A DNA stretch of 64,000 nt from positions 96,001,501-96,065,500 of the forward strand of contig JAKSZU010000007.1 in assembly GCA_026018925.1 (NCBI GenBank), written 5' to 3'. Position 1 is the first letter of the stretch. Each line of letters starts with the position of its first letter. This stretch comes from Tupaia tana. Lineage: Eukaryota; Chordata; Mammalia; Scandentia; Tupaiidae. The notes beneath the pieces were generated by a model. That model was not told the DNA's origin and made no database searches. It worked only from the letters and a program-made list of their open reading frames with translations. Of the stretch, positions 26,643-36,119 are shown in pieces. Both the position numbers and the translations under genes were made by a program.

Positions 26643-26686
26643 CAGTACAGTGGTTCTTTAAAAAACAAAACAAAACAGACAAGAGT

Positions 26687-26937
26687 GGGGCCAGCAGGTG
26701 GTGGTTAAGGTGCTAGACTCCCACATTGCTGACTGTGGTTTGAGTCCCAGAACCAGTGGCTTGAAACTCAGACCAGGCATGTGTGTTTATGCCCCAAACC
26801 CAAAGAACAGAATGAAAAAGAAGGGATTGTGGCAGGACCGTCACCCCTTGGGTGTGATTTCTCATTTTCCCTCTCTCTGTCTCTCTTTGGTGAGTGCATG
26901 TGTCCTATGGTAAAAAATACCTAAAAAAAAAAAAAAT
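26687..26937 (+). mobile_element. type A SINE nested in L1
   Basis: Head GGGGCCAGCAGGTGGTGG, tail with A13. Confidence 0.87.
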
Positions 26938-27010
26938 CAGACAATGCCACATGGTGCATCAATTCCACTTCTGGGTAAATACCTAAAAGAAGTGAGAGTG
27001 GAGACTCGGG

Positions 27011-27235
27011 CTGCCCTGACAGGGCATGCCAGTAAACTGGGATGCTCGGAGAGGCTGACACACACAGAGAGACCCAGGCTTGCATTTGGAGAACCGCCGA
27101 GTGTGCTGGGTGTGAGTGAGCCTCTGACCCGCAGCTGGCTGCCACTGGGCGTGGATTGTGGCCTCGGGACCTTGTTGGGAGTGCGCCCCGATTATGGAAG
27201 AAGTAGATAAATAAACTTGAAAAAAGAAAAAGGAG
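27011..27235 (+). other. unidentified insert with an A-rich end, inside L1
   Basis: It is GC-rich, unlike its AT-rich host, and interrupts L1 text between AGTGGAGACT and GGCAAAGCC. It ends ATAAATAAACTTGAAAAAAG with AATAAA at 27212-27217, as a retroposed transcript would. I do not recognise the source; no clear reading frame or tRNA box is visible. Confidence 0.5.
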
Positions 27236-27719
27236 GCAAAGCCTTGAATGGACACTTATACACCAATGTTCACAGCAGCATTGTTCACAGCAGCCAAAAT
27301 AAGAAACAGCTCAAATGTCCGTCAGTGGATGAATAACTAAATAAAACACGTACAGCCACACAGTGGAGTATTATTCAGCCTGAACACGTAAACAAAATCT
27401 GATACGTGTCTTTGATTCGAGGTTCAACACAGATGAACCTCGAAGACATTATGCTAAAGGAAATAAGCCAGACACAAGAGAGCCAATAGTATATGGTCCC
27501 ACTTACATGAAATACCTAGAACAGTTATTTCATGAAGACAGAAAGCAGAATGGTGGTTGCCAGGGGCTGGAGGCAGGATTCACGGGGAGCTAGTTGAATT
27601 AGTAGGAGTTTCAGCTGGGAAGGATGAAAATGTCTTGGAACTTTATTTAATATATTTATTTAGTATATTTAATGCCACAGGACTGTGTGCTTAAATGAAC
27701 ATGGTTAAAAAAAGGCTAA

Positions 27720-27876
27720 AGGGGTGGATGGGTGGTTAAAGGCGCTGGACTCCCACATGGCTGACTGTGCTTTGAGTCCCAGACCTGGCAGCTTGCTTTC
27801 TCTCTCTGTCCCTTTCTGGTCAAATGAAAATAAATAAAGTTAAATAAAATAATTCTTAAAAAAAAAAAAAAAAAAA
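27720..27876 (+). mobile_element. type B SINE nested in L1
   Basis: AAAAAGGCTAAAGG flanks both sides (27706-27719, 27877-27890). Confidence 0.88.
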
Positions 27877-28090
27877 AAAAAGGCTAAAGGGGGCCAGCTG
27901 GTGGTATGGCAATTAAGGGGCTAGATTCCACATGGTCTATCCCATGGTTTGAGTCCCAGACCCAATGGCTTGAAAGACACACTGGGTGCATTTACACCAT
28001 GCCCAAACTCCTGAGAAAAGAATAGAGAAGATAGGATTATAGCATGGCCATCCCTCCTGTGGGATGATTCCTCTCTCTCTTTCTTTTTTT

Positions 28091-28556
28091 AAATAAAGAA
28101 TGATTTATCTAAGTTTACTTATCATTATTTATTTATTTTTTAAGAAAGATTTTTGTTATAGGGTGCATGTGCTCACTGGAGAGACAGAAAGACAGAGACA
28201 GAAATTGGGAAATCACCCCCCAAGGGGGATGGCCACGCTGCAATCCCTTCTCTTCCATTCTCCTCTTGGAATTGTGGGCACACACATGCACATGCACCTG
28301 GCATGAGTTTCAAGCTGCCTGGTCCGGCACTCCAATGATGGTTGGCCATGTGAAGTCTAACACCTTAACCACTTCACCACCTGCTGGTCCCACTTATCAT
28401 TATCATCATCATTACTATTTCTTTGCTATAGGGCACACATGCTCACCAGAGAGAGAAAAAGAGAAAGTGAGAAAGCCTGCTGCCAGGCCTGGGACTCAAA
28501 CTGTGGTTGGCCGTGTGGGAGTCCAGTGCCTTAAACACCACACCACTTGCTGGCCC
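28091..28556 (-). mobile_element. type B SINE interrupted by a type A copy
   Basis: AT-rich tail 28091-28120, then head side 28392-28556 ending CACCACTTGCTGGCCCC. Confidence 0.78.
28125..28391 (-). mobile_element. type A SINE, innermost of the stack
   Basis: ACTTATCATTAT occurs on both sides (28117-28128 and 28391-28402). Confidence 0.87.
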
Positions 28557-28690
28557 CTTTGATTTCTCACTTTCCTTCTTTGTTTCTATCTCTCTGCATG
28601 CTCTGGTGAGTGCATATACTCTACAACAAAAAAATAAAAGAAAAAATAGGTTAAGGTGGTAAATTTCATGTATTTTTTATTGCACAAAAA

Positions 28691-29029
28691 AGAAAGATCT
28701 CCTGAGACCTAACTTTCTGGGAAGTGGTCTCCCCTAGTTTTATTCTATTGTTGGTAAGCCCAGCATGAGCCTCTGAGGCTGCTAAACAACACTTCCATGT
28801 GACTTGCTATGGAACCTGATCATTACCATCTTTTTTCCTTTTCCCTCATCTCTCAACTCAGACATAGGAATGTAACAGGTCCCCTTTCAATATTTAGTCT
28901 GACAGATTTGCCTTCCTAGCAACACTTAACACCAAAAACTATTTTGCTTCCTTTGATTAGACAAGAAAGGAGAGCCACAAAATCCACATTCTTTCCACTT
29001 TTGGCATGGTTGCTAGGAAGCTCAGAGTT
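28691..29029. other. unique intron sequence
   Basis: No repeat or exon recognised. Confidence 0.4.
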
Positions 29030-29107
29030 AAGTAAGACTTCATTCACTCCATAAACATTGAATCTGGCTATATGCTAGGCACTGCAGAGCCCAAGATGAA
29101 CCATTCA
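29030..29107 (+). mobile_element. LINE-2-like 3' fragment
   Basis: CATTCACTCCATAAACATTG and ATGCTAGGCACTGCAGAGC resemble the L2 3' end. Confidence 0.5.
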
Positions 29108-29121
29108 CAGATCCTATTCTT

Positions 29122-29137
29122 TTTTTTTTTTTTTTTG

Positions 29138-29171
<34 letters not shown>

Positions 29172-29664
29172 AGAGGTTTTTCGCTATAGGGCGCGTGCGC
29201 TCGCCAGACAGACAGAGAGAGACATAGAGACAGAAAGCGAGAAATCACCCCCCAGGGGGGATGGTCACGCCGCAATCCCTTCTCCTCCATTCTCCTCTCG
29301 GGATCTTGGGCACGCACGCACACGCGCCCGGCGTGAGTTGTAAGCCACCGGGTCCGAGACGCGAACCACGGTCGACTACGTGGGAGTCCAGCGACATAGC
29401 CATTACGCTAACTGCTGGTTCCCTTTTTGAACTTTTTGCTATAGGGTGCGTGCACTCACCGAAAGACAGAGAGACAGAAAGCTAGAAATCACCCCCTGGG
29501 GGGATGACCACGCTGCAATCCCTTCTCCTCCATTCTCCTCTTGGGATCTTGGGCATGCATACACACATGCCTGGCGTGAGTTTAAGTCACTGGGTCCAGG
29601 ACTCGAACTGTGGTCAACAACATGGGAGTCCAGCAACATAGCCATTACACCAACTGCTGGTCCC
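29122..29664 (-). mobile_element. type A SINE with a younger A in its tail
   Basis: Outer body 29423-29664; the T-rich tail at 29122-29150 precedes the nested copy. The outer TSD CAGATCCTATTCTT is at 29108-29121 and 29665-29678. Confidence 0.88.
29150..29422 (-). mobile_element. type A SINE, GGTTCGCGTCC subfamily
   Basis: TTTTTGAACTTTTT is repeated across it. It is among the least diverged copies, with intact CGCGAACCACGGTCGACTAC. Confidence 0.93.
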
Positions 29665-29678
29665 CAGATCCTATTCTT

Positions 29679-29950
29679 TTTTTTGGGAGAGATTTTCGCT
29701 ATAGGGCGCGTGCGCTCGCCAGACAGACAGAGAGAGACATAGAGACAGAAACCGAGAAATCACCCCCCAGGGGGGATGGTCATGCGGCAATCCCTTCTCC
29801 TCCATTCTCCTCTCGGGATCTTGGGCACGGATGCACACGCACCCGGCGTGAGTTTTAAGCCTTTTAAGCCACCGGGTCCGGGACGCAAACCGCGGTCGAC
29901 TACGTGGGAGTCCAGCGACATAGCCATTACGCTAACTGCTGGTTCCCACC
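29679..29950 (-). mobile_element. type A SINE, GCG subfamily, same-site insertion
   Basis: Flanked by CAGATCCTATTCTT at 29665-29678 and 29951-29964; a small internal duplication CTTTTAAGC lies at 29858-29875. Confidence 0.94.
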
Positions 29951-30164
29951 CAGATCCTATTCTTGATGACTCACACAGGGTTTCGTAGGGAAACAGATAT
30001 TTAACAAACTTATAAGATGAAACATGTAGGATATAAATAGAAAATATGTTTTATGAAAAAACAATGCATGGATTTCAAGTATTTTTACACCAAAATAAAC
30101 TCATACTTTTTTAATTGCCAGAGGGCATATGTGCTCCCCAGAGAGAGAGACAGAAAAACAGGGC

Positions 30165-30690
30165 AGAGGGTATGCTGGACTCCTACACAGTGGGCTGTGG
30201 TTGAAGTCCCAGACCCGGTGTCTTAAAATGCATGCTGGGGGACCAGCAGTTAGTGTAATGGCTATGTCGCTGGACTCCCACGTAGTCGACTACGGTTCGC
30301 GTCCCGGACCCGGTGGGGGTGGCTTAAAACTCACGCCGGGCGTGTGTGCGTGCGTGCCCAAGATCCCGAGAGGAGAATGGAGGAGAAGGGATTGTGGCGT
30401 GGCCATCCCCCCTGGGGGGGTGATTTCCTGCTTTCTGTCTCTCTTTCTCTCTCTGTCTGTCTGGCGAGCGCACGCGCCCTATAGCAAAAACCTCTTTAAA
30501 AAAGAGAGAGAGAGAAAAAAATGCATGCTGGGTGCGTGTCCGTACATGCCCAAAATTCTGAGAGGAGAATGAAGGAGAAGGGATTGCAGTGTGGCTATCC
30601 TCCCTGGGGGGTGATTTCTCACTTTCTGTCTGTCTCTCTGGCGAGCATACATGCCCTATAGCAAAAAAACTCTTTCTCTCTAAAAAAAAT
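30165..30690 (+). mobile_element. type A SINE interrupted by a young A
   Basis: Outer pieces 30165-30239 and 30533-30690. A minus SINE fragment (GCCAGAGGGCATATGTGCTC) precedes it at 30108-30164. Confidence 0.82.
30240..30517 (+). mobile_element. type A SINE, GGTTCGCGTCC subfamily
   Basis: Perfect 15-bp TSD AAAATGCATGCTGGG at 30225-30239 and 30518-30532; tail with (AG)n. Confidence 0.96.
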
Positions 30691-30726
30691 ATTTACCAGA
30701 TGGTTTGTATAGCTCATCTGAGTAGA

Positions 30727-30892
30727 GGGGGCAGCAGGTGGCATGATGATTAACGTGCTAGACTCCCACATAGCCAGCTGTGGTTCAAGTCCTGGACCTG
30801 GTGACTTGCTCTCTCACTCACCTCCCCCATCAAATTAAAAAAAAAAAAAAAAACAAAAAACAAAAAAAACGAAAACAACAGCTTAAATTTGA
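30727..30892 (+). mobile_element. type B SINE
   Basis: Head GGGGGCAGCAGGTGGCATG; tail A-rich with AAAC units. Confidence 0.85.
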
Positions 30893-31102
30893 AAAAAGAG
30901 GGAGCGAGCCAGAGGAAAAGGACCCTCCCCCCACCGATCCCAGGGGTTGATGCCCATGTCACCATTCCTTCTCCTCGTGGGATTTTGGACATGCAAGTGC
31001 ACATGCTCAGTGTGGTTTACAAGCTGCTGGGTCTGGGACTCAAACCACACAGGTGGCCATGTGGGATCCAGCCACCTTAACCACTATGCCACCAGGTAGC
31101 TC
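30893..31102 (-). mobile_element. type A-old SINE
   Basis: CCCCCCACCGATCCCAGGGG, TTCTCCTCGTGGGATTTTGG; head ends CCACTATGCCACCAGG. Confidence 0.75.
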
Positions 31103-31129
31103 AACACTGAAGTCTTAAACTGGGGTCTT

Positions 31130-31235
31130 AGGAACACGGGACCAGGAATTAGGATGCCTGCACTGCAGTTCCAGTTCTGGCCCTGCTAGGCTGTGTGCCC
31201 TGGACTAATCAATGCCACCGCCCTGAGTGGGGCCA
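31130..31235 (+). mobile_element. MIR SINE fragment
   Basis: AGGATGCCTGCACTGCAG, GCCCTGCTAGGCTGTGTG, GGACTAATC. Confidence 0.55.
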
Positions 31236-31331
31236 CATCATTTTTCGCTGGAATACTGTCGAGACCCCCATCCCAACCACCTGCATGTCCTTCCACTTGC
31301 TACAGCCAGTAGATACTTAAAAACACACATT

Positions 31332-31575
31332 CAGGGGCAGCCAGTGAGGTGGTGGTTAAATGGCTGGATCCCATATGGTCAATAGCGTAGTCCTGGACTA
31401 CGGAGTCCTGGAGTCCTGGACTCAGTGGCTTGAAAAACATGCTAGGGACATGTGCATGCATGCCCAAAATCCCAAAAGGAGGAGAAATGGAGACAGGATT
31501 GTGATCATGCTCTCTCATTTTCTCTCTCTGTCTCTGGTGAGCACACATGCCCTATGGTAAAATTAAAGCAAAACA
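31332..31575 (+). mobile_element. type A-old SINE
   Basis: Head GGGGCAGCCAGTGAGGTGG, TTGAAAAACATGCTAGG; a repeated phrase GAGTCCTGGA in the B-box region. Confidence 0.8.
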
Positions 31576-31589
31576 AATAATAAAACCAT

Positions 31590-32090
31590 GTATGTGGAGA
31601 ATCTGGTAAAATCCACTTTAATTAAATGATCAGTTAATATCACCAATAATGGACCATACTGACTTTGAGTGCCTAGTACTATATACGAAGGATAAAACTT
31701 CACTGATGAAGTGGTCCTGACCCAAACACAACCTGAACGTAATCACAAGGGAAAATCAGAAAAGCCCAAATTGAGGGACCTGACAACTAAATGCAGTGTG
31801 ATCCTAGACTAGCTCCTGGGTCTGCAGGAAAAATTAGAAGTTGGTTAATGTGGATAACTGGGGAAATTTGAAAATAGACTGTATATTATATGAGATTATT
31901 ATATCAATGTTATAGTTCTGAATTTGATATTTATGGTTACATAATATTTTTATTCTTAGGAAATACACACTGAAGCTCTTTGGGTAAAGGGGCATAATAT
32001 CTGCAACTTAATCTCAAATTGTTCAAATAAACACCTGAGAAACTTGAAGGTATGTGTGCAGAGGGAGAAAGAGAGAGGGAGAGGGAGGGA
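31590..32090 (+). mobile_element. old L1 (L1M/L1ME-like) 3' UTR
   Basis: It contains CACAAGGGAAAATCAGA, CCAAATTGAGGGACCTG, GTGTGATCCTAGACTAG and a distal TGGTTACATAATATT, in the order I know from old L1 3' UTRs. The boundary on the right is vague. Confidence 0.6.
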
Positions 32091-32274
32091 AAGACTGTCA
32101 GTCACTGGTGAATGGGGATGAGAAAGACATTAGAATTTCGTCCTGCAGTACTTCAACCCATTGGACCCTCCAGAACCCCTGGTCAGAGAGGAGTCTCTCC
32201 CCACAGTCTGGGATTTGTCAGCTGGGTCGGTCTTGTCCCCACTGTCTGAGGTTAAGCCCATTTCTGTAAGGACC

Positions 32275-32365
32275 ATGACCCTAAGGGGCTGGGACTATGC
32301 CTGACTCCTTTATGGCTCAGTGTCTGGAACAGGTTTGGTACAGTAGGTGCTTCAGGTGACAGACA
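32275..32365 (+). mobile_element. LINE-2-like 3' fragment
   Basis: GGGACTATGCCTGACTCC, TCTGGAACAGG and ACAGTAGGTGCTTCAGG follow the L2 3'-UTR order. Confidence 0.5.
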
Positions 32366-32410
32366 CATTCTGTATTCTACTCATTGTAGAATCAATTGTC
32401 ATCCAATGCG

Positions 32411-32573
32411 TTTAAAAAAATATTTATTTAATTTTATTTGTTATTATTATTATTCTTTTAATTTAACCAGAGAGACAGAGAAAGGGAAAGTGAGAAAGCA
32501 AGCTGCCAGGTCCAGGACTCCATGTGGTCAGCCATGTGGGAGCCTTAACCACCACGTCACTTGCTGGTCCCCG
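32411..32573 (-). mobile_element. type B SINE
   Basis: Head lacks the B-box half and ends CACGTCACTTGCTGGTCCCC. Confidence 0.85.
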
Positions 32574-32739
32574 TCCAGTCATCTTTCACTGGGTGGAAAG
32601 AAAAAGGACTCAGGAAAAAGGCTGACCAGAGTGGGGACCAGGAGGTAGGGTATGTGAAATACCATCCCTCAAGGCGTGCAGACGGAGATTTTAATTGGTG
32701 ACTTTAAAGTCCCTACAGCCCAAAGGCATGTGATTAAAA

Positions 32740-33022
32740 ATCTTTGCTGGTCAACTGCCATGGTGCACAATGCTAAGATGCTGTGCTGTGCAAGGTGGGA
32801 CCACATGGGAGACCCGGGTTTGATTCCCGCTCCAACCTAAGGCGGGCTTTGGTGGTACACACCTGTAGTCCCACTGACTTGAGAAGGTGAGGCAGGAAGA
32901 TTCTGAGTCTGAGGCTGGGCTGGACAACATAGCAACACCCTGTCTGAAAGACCAGGCATGGTGGTGCAGGCCTGAATTCCCAGGTACTCGGGAGGATCAG
33001 GCAAGAGGATCACAACACTGTG
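32740..33022 (+). mobile_element. type C chimeric SINE: tRNA head plus two 7SL/Alu-like units
   Basis: The head has a B-box-like GGGTTTGATTCCC. Then CACACCTGTAGTCCCA and GACAACATAGCAACACCCTG match the Alu left-arm order, and GGCATGGTGGTGCAGGCC with AGGTACTCGGGAGGA matches the Alu right-arm start. Confidence 0.8.
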
Positions 33023-33029
33023 TGACCTT

Positions 33030-33278
33030 TTATTTATTTTATATTTTAAATTTTCCCTAGAGGATGCATGCACTTGCTAGGTGTTGGAGGAGTGAGAAAG
33101 CACACCCATAGGGTGTGGTCACACCATAATCCCTCCTCTCTTTCTCCCTCCTGTTGGGATTTTGGGCATGCACACACACATGCCCAGTGTGTTTTTCAGG
33201 CTGCTAGGTCTGAGATTTGAACACGCAGTTGGCCACATGGGATCTGCCCACCTTAACACACCACACCACTGGCCAGAT
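33030..33278 (-). mobile_element. type A-old SINE
   Basis: CCTAGAGGATGCATGCAC, GAAAGCACACCCATAGGG; head ends CACACCACTGGCCAG. Confidence 0.78.
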
Positions 33279-33344
33279 GGTAATCCTGTCTTTAGAACAA
33301 AAAACTTTGCCTTGGTTCGAACAATGTGGGTTTCAGCATGGACT

Positions 33345-33480
33345 CATTCATTCATTCAATGAACAAATATGTGCTGAAGGTCTACTGTTGCCAGACACTA
33401 AATTCTATAGCTATAATGGTAAGACAGACAAAATCCCCTAATCCCAGGAGCTTGCACTTTAGTGAAAGAACTGATGGTTT
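33345..33480 (+). mobile_element. LINE-2-like 3' fragment
   Basis: CATTCATTCAATGAACAAAT, then AAGACAGACAAAATCCCC and GGAGCTTGCACTTTAG. Confidence 0.55.
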
Positions 33481-33540
33481 ACATTGTTTTAAATGCTTTG
33501 GATGTAATAAACAAATTTATCCTCACAACCTTCTTTAGAG

Positions 33541-33942
33541 TACTTTTTTCTTTATTCATGACAGAGTGTCTGTGCATGCATGTTAGACACACACACACAC
33601 ACACACACGAGATCACCCTCCATTAGATATCATTGTGCCACAATCCCCTCCCTCCAGTCTTCTAGGTCACTGTGATTTTCAGGCTGAGTGGGCCAGGGAT
33701 TTGAACCACAAGTGCCATGTGGAATCTGGCTTCTCTCTCTATTTTTAAAGAATTATTTTACTTAACTTTATTTATCATTATTATTTTTGAATTTGACCAG
33801 AGAGAGAGAGAGAGAGAGAACGTGAGAAAGCAAGCCAGGTCTGGGACTTGAACACCATGTGTGAGTCCAGTGCCTTTAACCACTATGCCATCTGCCGGCC
33901 CCAGCTCTGGCTTCTCTTAAAACTATACTGCGGAGCCAGCCC
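33541..33942 (-). mobile_element. type A-old SINE interrupted by type B
   Basis: It contains (CA)n at 33588-33608; the break is at TCTGGCTTCTCT, which recurs at 33905-33916. Confidence 0.75.
33738..33903 (-). mobile_element. type B SINE (nested)
   Basis: TSD TCTGGCTTCTCT on both sides. Confidence 0.88.
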
Positions 33943-34169
33943 CTTTCTTTGTAGTATTGTTATGGCAATATCGAGGCAAAGAGAGGCTATATAATCCGTC
34001 CAAAGCTACACATCTAGTTGTGCCCAGTGAGATCTGCTGCAGACTCTTTCTTATGCACTACCCTACCCCATCTGTTCCTCGGAGTCACAATGCTAGCTGC
34101 AGAGACCTGACGATGGGATAGTGGCAATGCAACACTGAATGTTGCATGTGAATGTTGCCTTTCTCCTGG

Positions 34170-34362
34170 TCTTTCCGACAGGGTCTTGCTGTGTTGTCCA
34201 GCCTAGACTCAAACTCCGAATCTTGCTGCCTCAGTTTCTCAAGTCAGTGGGACTACAGACAGGTGCATACCACCAAAGCCCACCTTTAGGTTGGAGTGGG
34301 AATCAAACCAGGGTCCCCCATGTGGTTTCACCTGGCATAGCACAGCATCTTAGCTTTGTGCA
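34170..34362 (-). mobile_element. type C chimeric SINE (tRNA plus one 7SL unit)
   Basis: Antisense Alu text GGGTCTTGCTGTGTTGTCC and GGGACTACAGACAGGTGC, then an antisense tRNA head with GGAATCAAACCAGGGTCC. Confidence 0.8.
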
Positions 34363-34379
34363 TCATGCAAAGATTTTTT

Positions 34380-34630
34380 TTTTTTGGAGAGATTTTTGCT
34401 ATAGGGTGCGTGTGCTTGCCAGACAGAGAGAGTGAGACAGAAAGCGAGAAATCACCCTCCCGGGGTGGATGGCCATGCCGCAATCCCTTCTCTTCCATTC
34501 TCCTCTCGGGATCTTGGGCACGCCCGCACACGCGCCCAGCGTGAGTTTAAGCCACTGGGTCCGGGACTCGAATCATGGTCGACTACATGGGAGTCCAGCA
34601 ACATAGCCATTACGCTAACTGCTGGTCCCC
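34380..34630 (-). mobile_element. type A SINE
   Basis: Perfect 16-bp TSD CATGCAAAGATTTTTT at 34364-34379 and 34631-34646. Confidence 0.95.
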
Positions 34631-34727
34631 CATGCAAAGATTTTTTATCACATACCTCTGGGCTGTGACGGACTCTAAAGTCACTTATTAAAATCTCAGT
34701 CTGCACACTTTTAGAGAAGTGGTTTCT

Positions 34728-34900
34728 CCACACGGGAAGGTTCCAGGTTGGCCTTTGGAGACCTCCCCCAGTGCACCAGGAGCATGTGTGCCTATGACCT
34801 GGGACTGACTGAACTTGGAGGAAGATCATGTCGTGAAGACCCTCTTGGGGGTGCCTTTCTCTTATTCATGGAAAAAACAGACAAACTTAAAAAAAATGCT
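34728..34900 (+). mobile_element. type D SINE
   Basis: GGAGACCTCCCCCAGTGC, CTATGACCTGGGACTGACTG; related to 63574-63822. Confidence 0.5.
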
Positions 34901-34902
34901 GA

Positions 34903-35130
34903 GCTGGTCCAGCCAGGGTGGCACAGGTGACTGACAGGAAGCAACATAGAGGACAAGGGGTCCAGATCCCAGGGCAACCTAGGCACACTGGAAGCATGTG
35001 CACAAATGTACCCCGTGACCCTGACTGACTGGACGGCTCGGGTGAGCACAGTGTGAGAAGAGAGAGACGCTGCCAGCTTCATGGACAAAGCTGTGCCTAG
35101 GGAGTGCCCACACGAAGCCTGGAACCTTCC
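34903..35130 (+). mobile_element. type D SINE
   Basis: GTCCAGCCAGGGTGGCACAG, then CCCCGTGACCCTGACTGACTG, the same order as its neighbour. Confidence 0.5.
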
Positions 35131-35316
35131 AGACTCAGTTATTGATCCAGAATGTGAGTACACCTACTGTGTTCAACTACATGGAGCCCTGAAGGGCCTG
35201 GGGTTTGCAGAGAATTGAGGAATGGCCGGAGAGGTGACCGGGTCACTGTCACTTCTCCAACCCTTGAAGCTTTGAGACTGCTGCTATTGATTAAATTCAT
35301 CCAATGAATACTTTTT

Positions 35317-35573
35317 TTTTTTGGAGAGGTTTTTGCTATAGGGCGCATGTGCTCGCCAGAAAGACAGAGAGAGACAGAGAGACAGAAAGCAAGAAATCAC
35401 CCCCCAGGGGGGATGGCCATGCCACAATCCCTTCTCCTCCATTCTCCTCTTGGGATCTTGGGCACTCACGCACATGCGCCTGCTGTGAGTTTAAGCCACT
35501 GGGTCTGGGACTTGAACCACAGTTGACTACATGGGAGTCCAGCAACGCAGCCATTACACCATCTGCTGGTCCC
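35317..35573 (-). mobile_element. type A SINE inserted at an L2 fragment
   Basis: Complete antisense copy ending CCATCTGCTGGTCCCC; AATACTT borders both ends. Confidence 0.9.
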
Positions 35574-35650
35574 CAAATACTTATTGAGCACTTATCATGT
35601 GCTCAACACTGTGCTAAATGCAAAGAACACAGTGAGTGGACCAGAAACAG
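35573..35650 (+). mobile_element. LINE-2-like 3' fragment
   Basis: TTATTGAGCACTTATCATG, then CTCAACACTGTGCTAAATG. Confidence 0.55.
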
Positions 35651-35999
35651 CCTCTAGCCCAAGAGGACCTTCTCATTATTTAATACGCAATCGCGCAGTG
35701 AATAAGTATTCTATCTTCACTTTATGGATCAGGCCTGGGAAGATCAGCGAGGTGAAGAAACCTAGCTGAAAAGGAAGGAGCAGGGTTTGTATGGTGTGGT
35801 CTGCCCAGCCTGGGACCATGTACTGACTGCTCTGTGTCCCCGCATGGGGGTGAGGTGGGGGGGAAAGGAGCGAGATTTGGAATAAGGACGCCTAGCCCCG
35901 GTGTCCCCCTCCCCTGAACCCTCCTGAAGTCACACTCAGACCGCTCTTTCCAAGCTCTAACTACCCCACCCTCCAAAATCTTGGGAACACCTTGCATTA
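35651..35999. other. unique sequence before the CpG island
   Basis: No repeat or exon recognised. Confidence 0.4.
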
Positions 36000-36115
36000 G
36001 TGGTTACTTGGTTTAGTGGCTTGGGGCAAGACTCTTAGCTTTGGCCTCCTCATCTTTAAAAAAGGTCAGTATTTCTATGCTTTCCCAGCCATTCCCCGCC
36101 CTTCCCCGTGAGGAT
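36000..36115 (+). mobile_element. MIR SINE fragment at the CpG island edge
   Basis: TGGCTTGGGGCAAGACTC, then CCTCATCTTTAAAAAAGG. Confidence 0.5.
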
Positions 36116-36119
36116 CAAA

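Larger units (their letters stand above)
27890..28650 (+). mobile_element. type A SINE interrupted by a SINE-in-SINE
   Basis: Outer pieces are 27890-28088 and 28557-28650: the CT-rich section breaks at CTCTCTTTC and resumes TGATTTCTCACTTTCC, ending in an A-rich tail. Confidence 0.78.
26179..28690 (+). mobile_element. ancient L1 3' end split by nested insertions
   Basis: Pieces in order: 26179-26374 (TTTCACCCATTGGGACGG, GATGTGGAGAAATTGGAAC), 26659-26686, 26938-27010 (CACTTCTGGGTAAATACC), 27236-27719 (CACCAATGTTCACAGCAGC, AGTGGAGTATTATTCAGCC, ATGGTTGCCAGGGGCTGG) and 28651-28690 (AGGTGGTAAATTTCATGT). Three SINE insertions or stacks and one unidentified 225-bp insert interrupt it. Confidence 0.8.
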
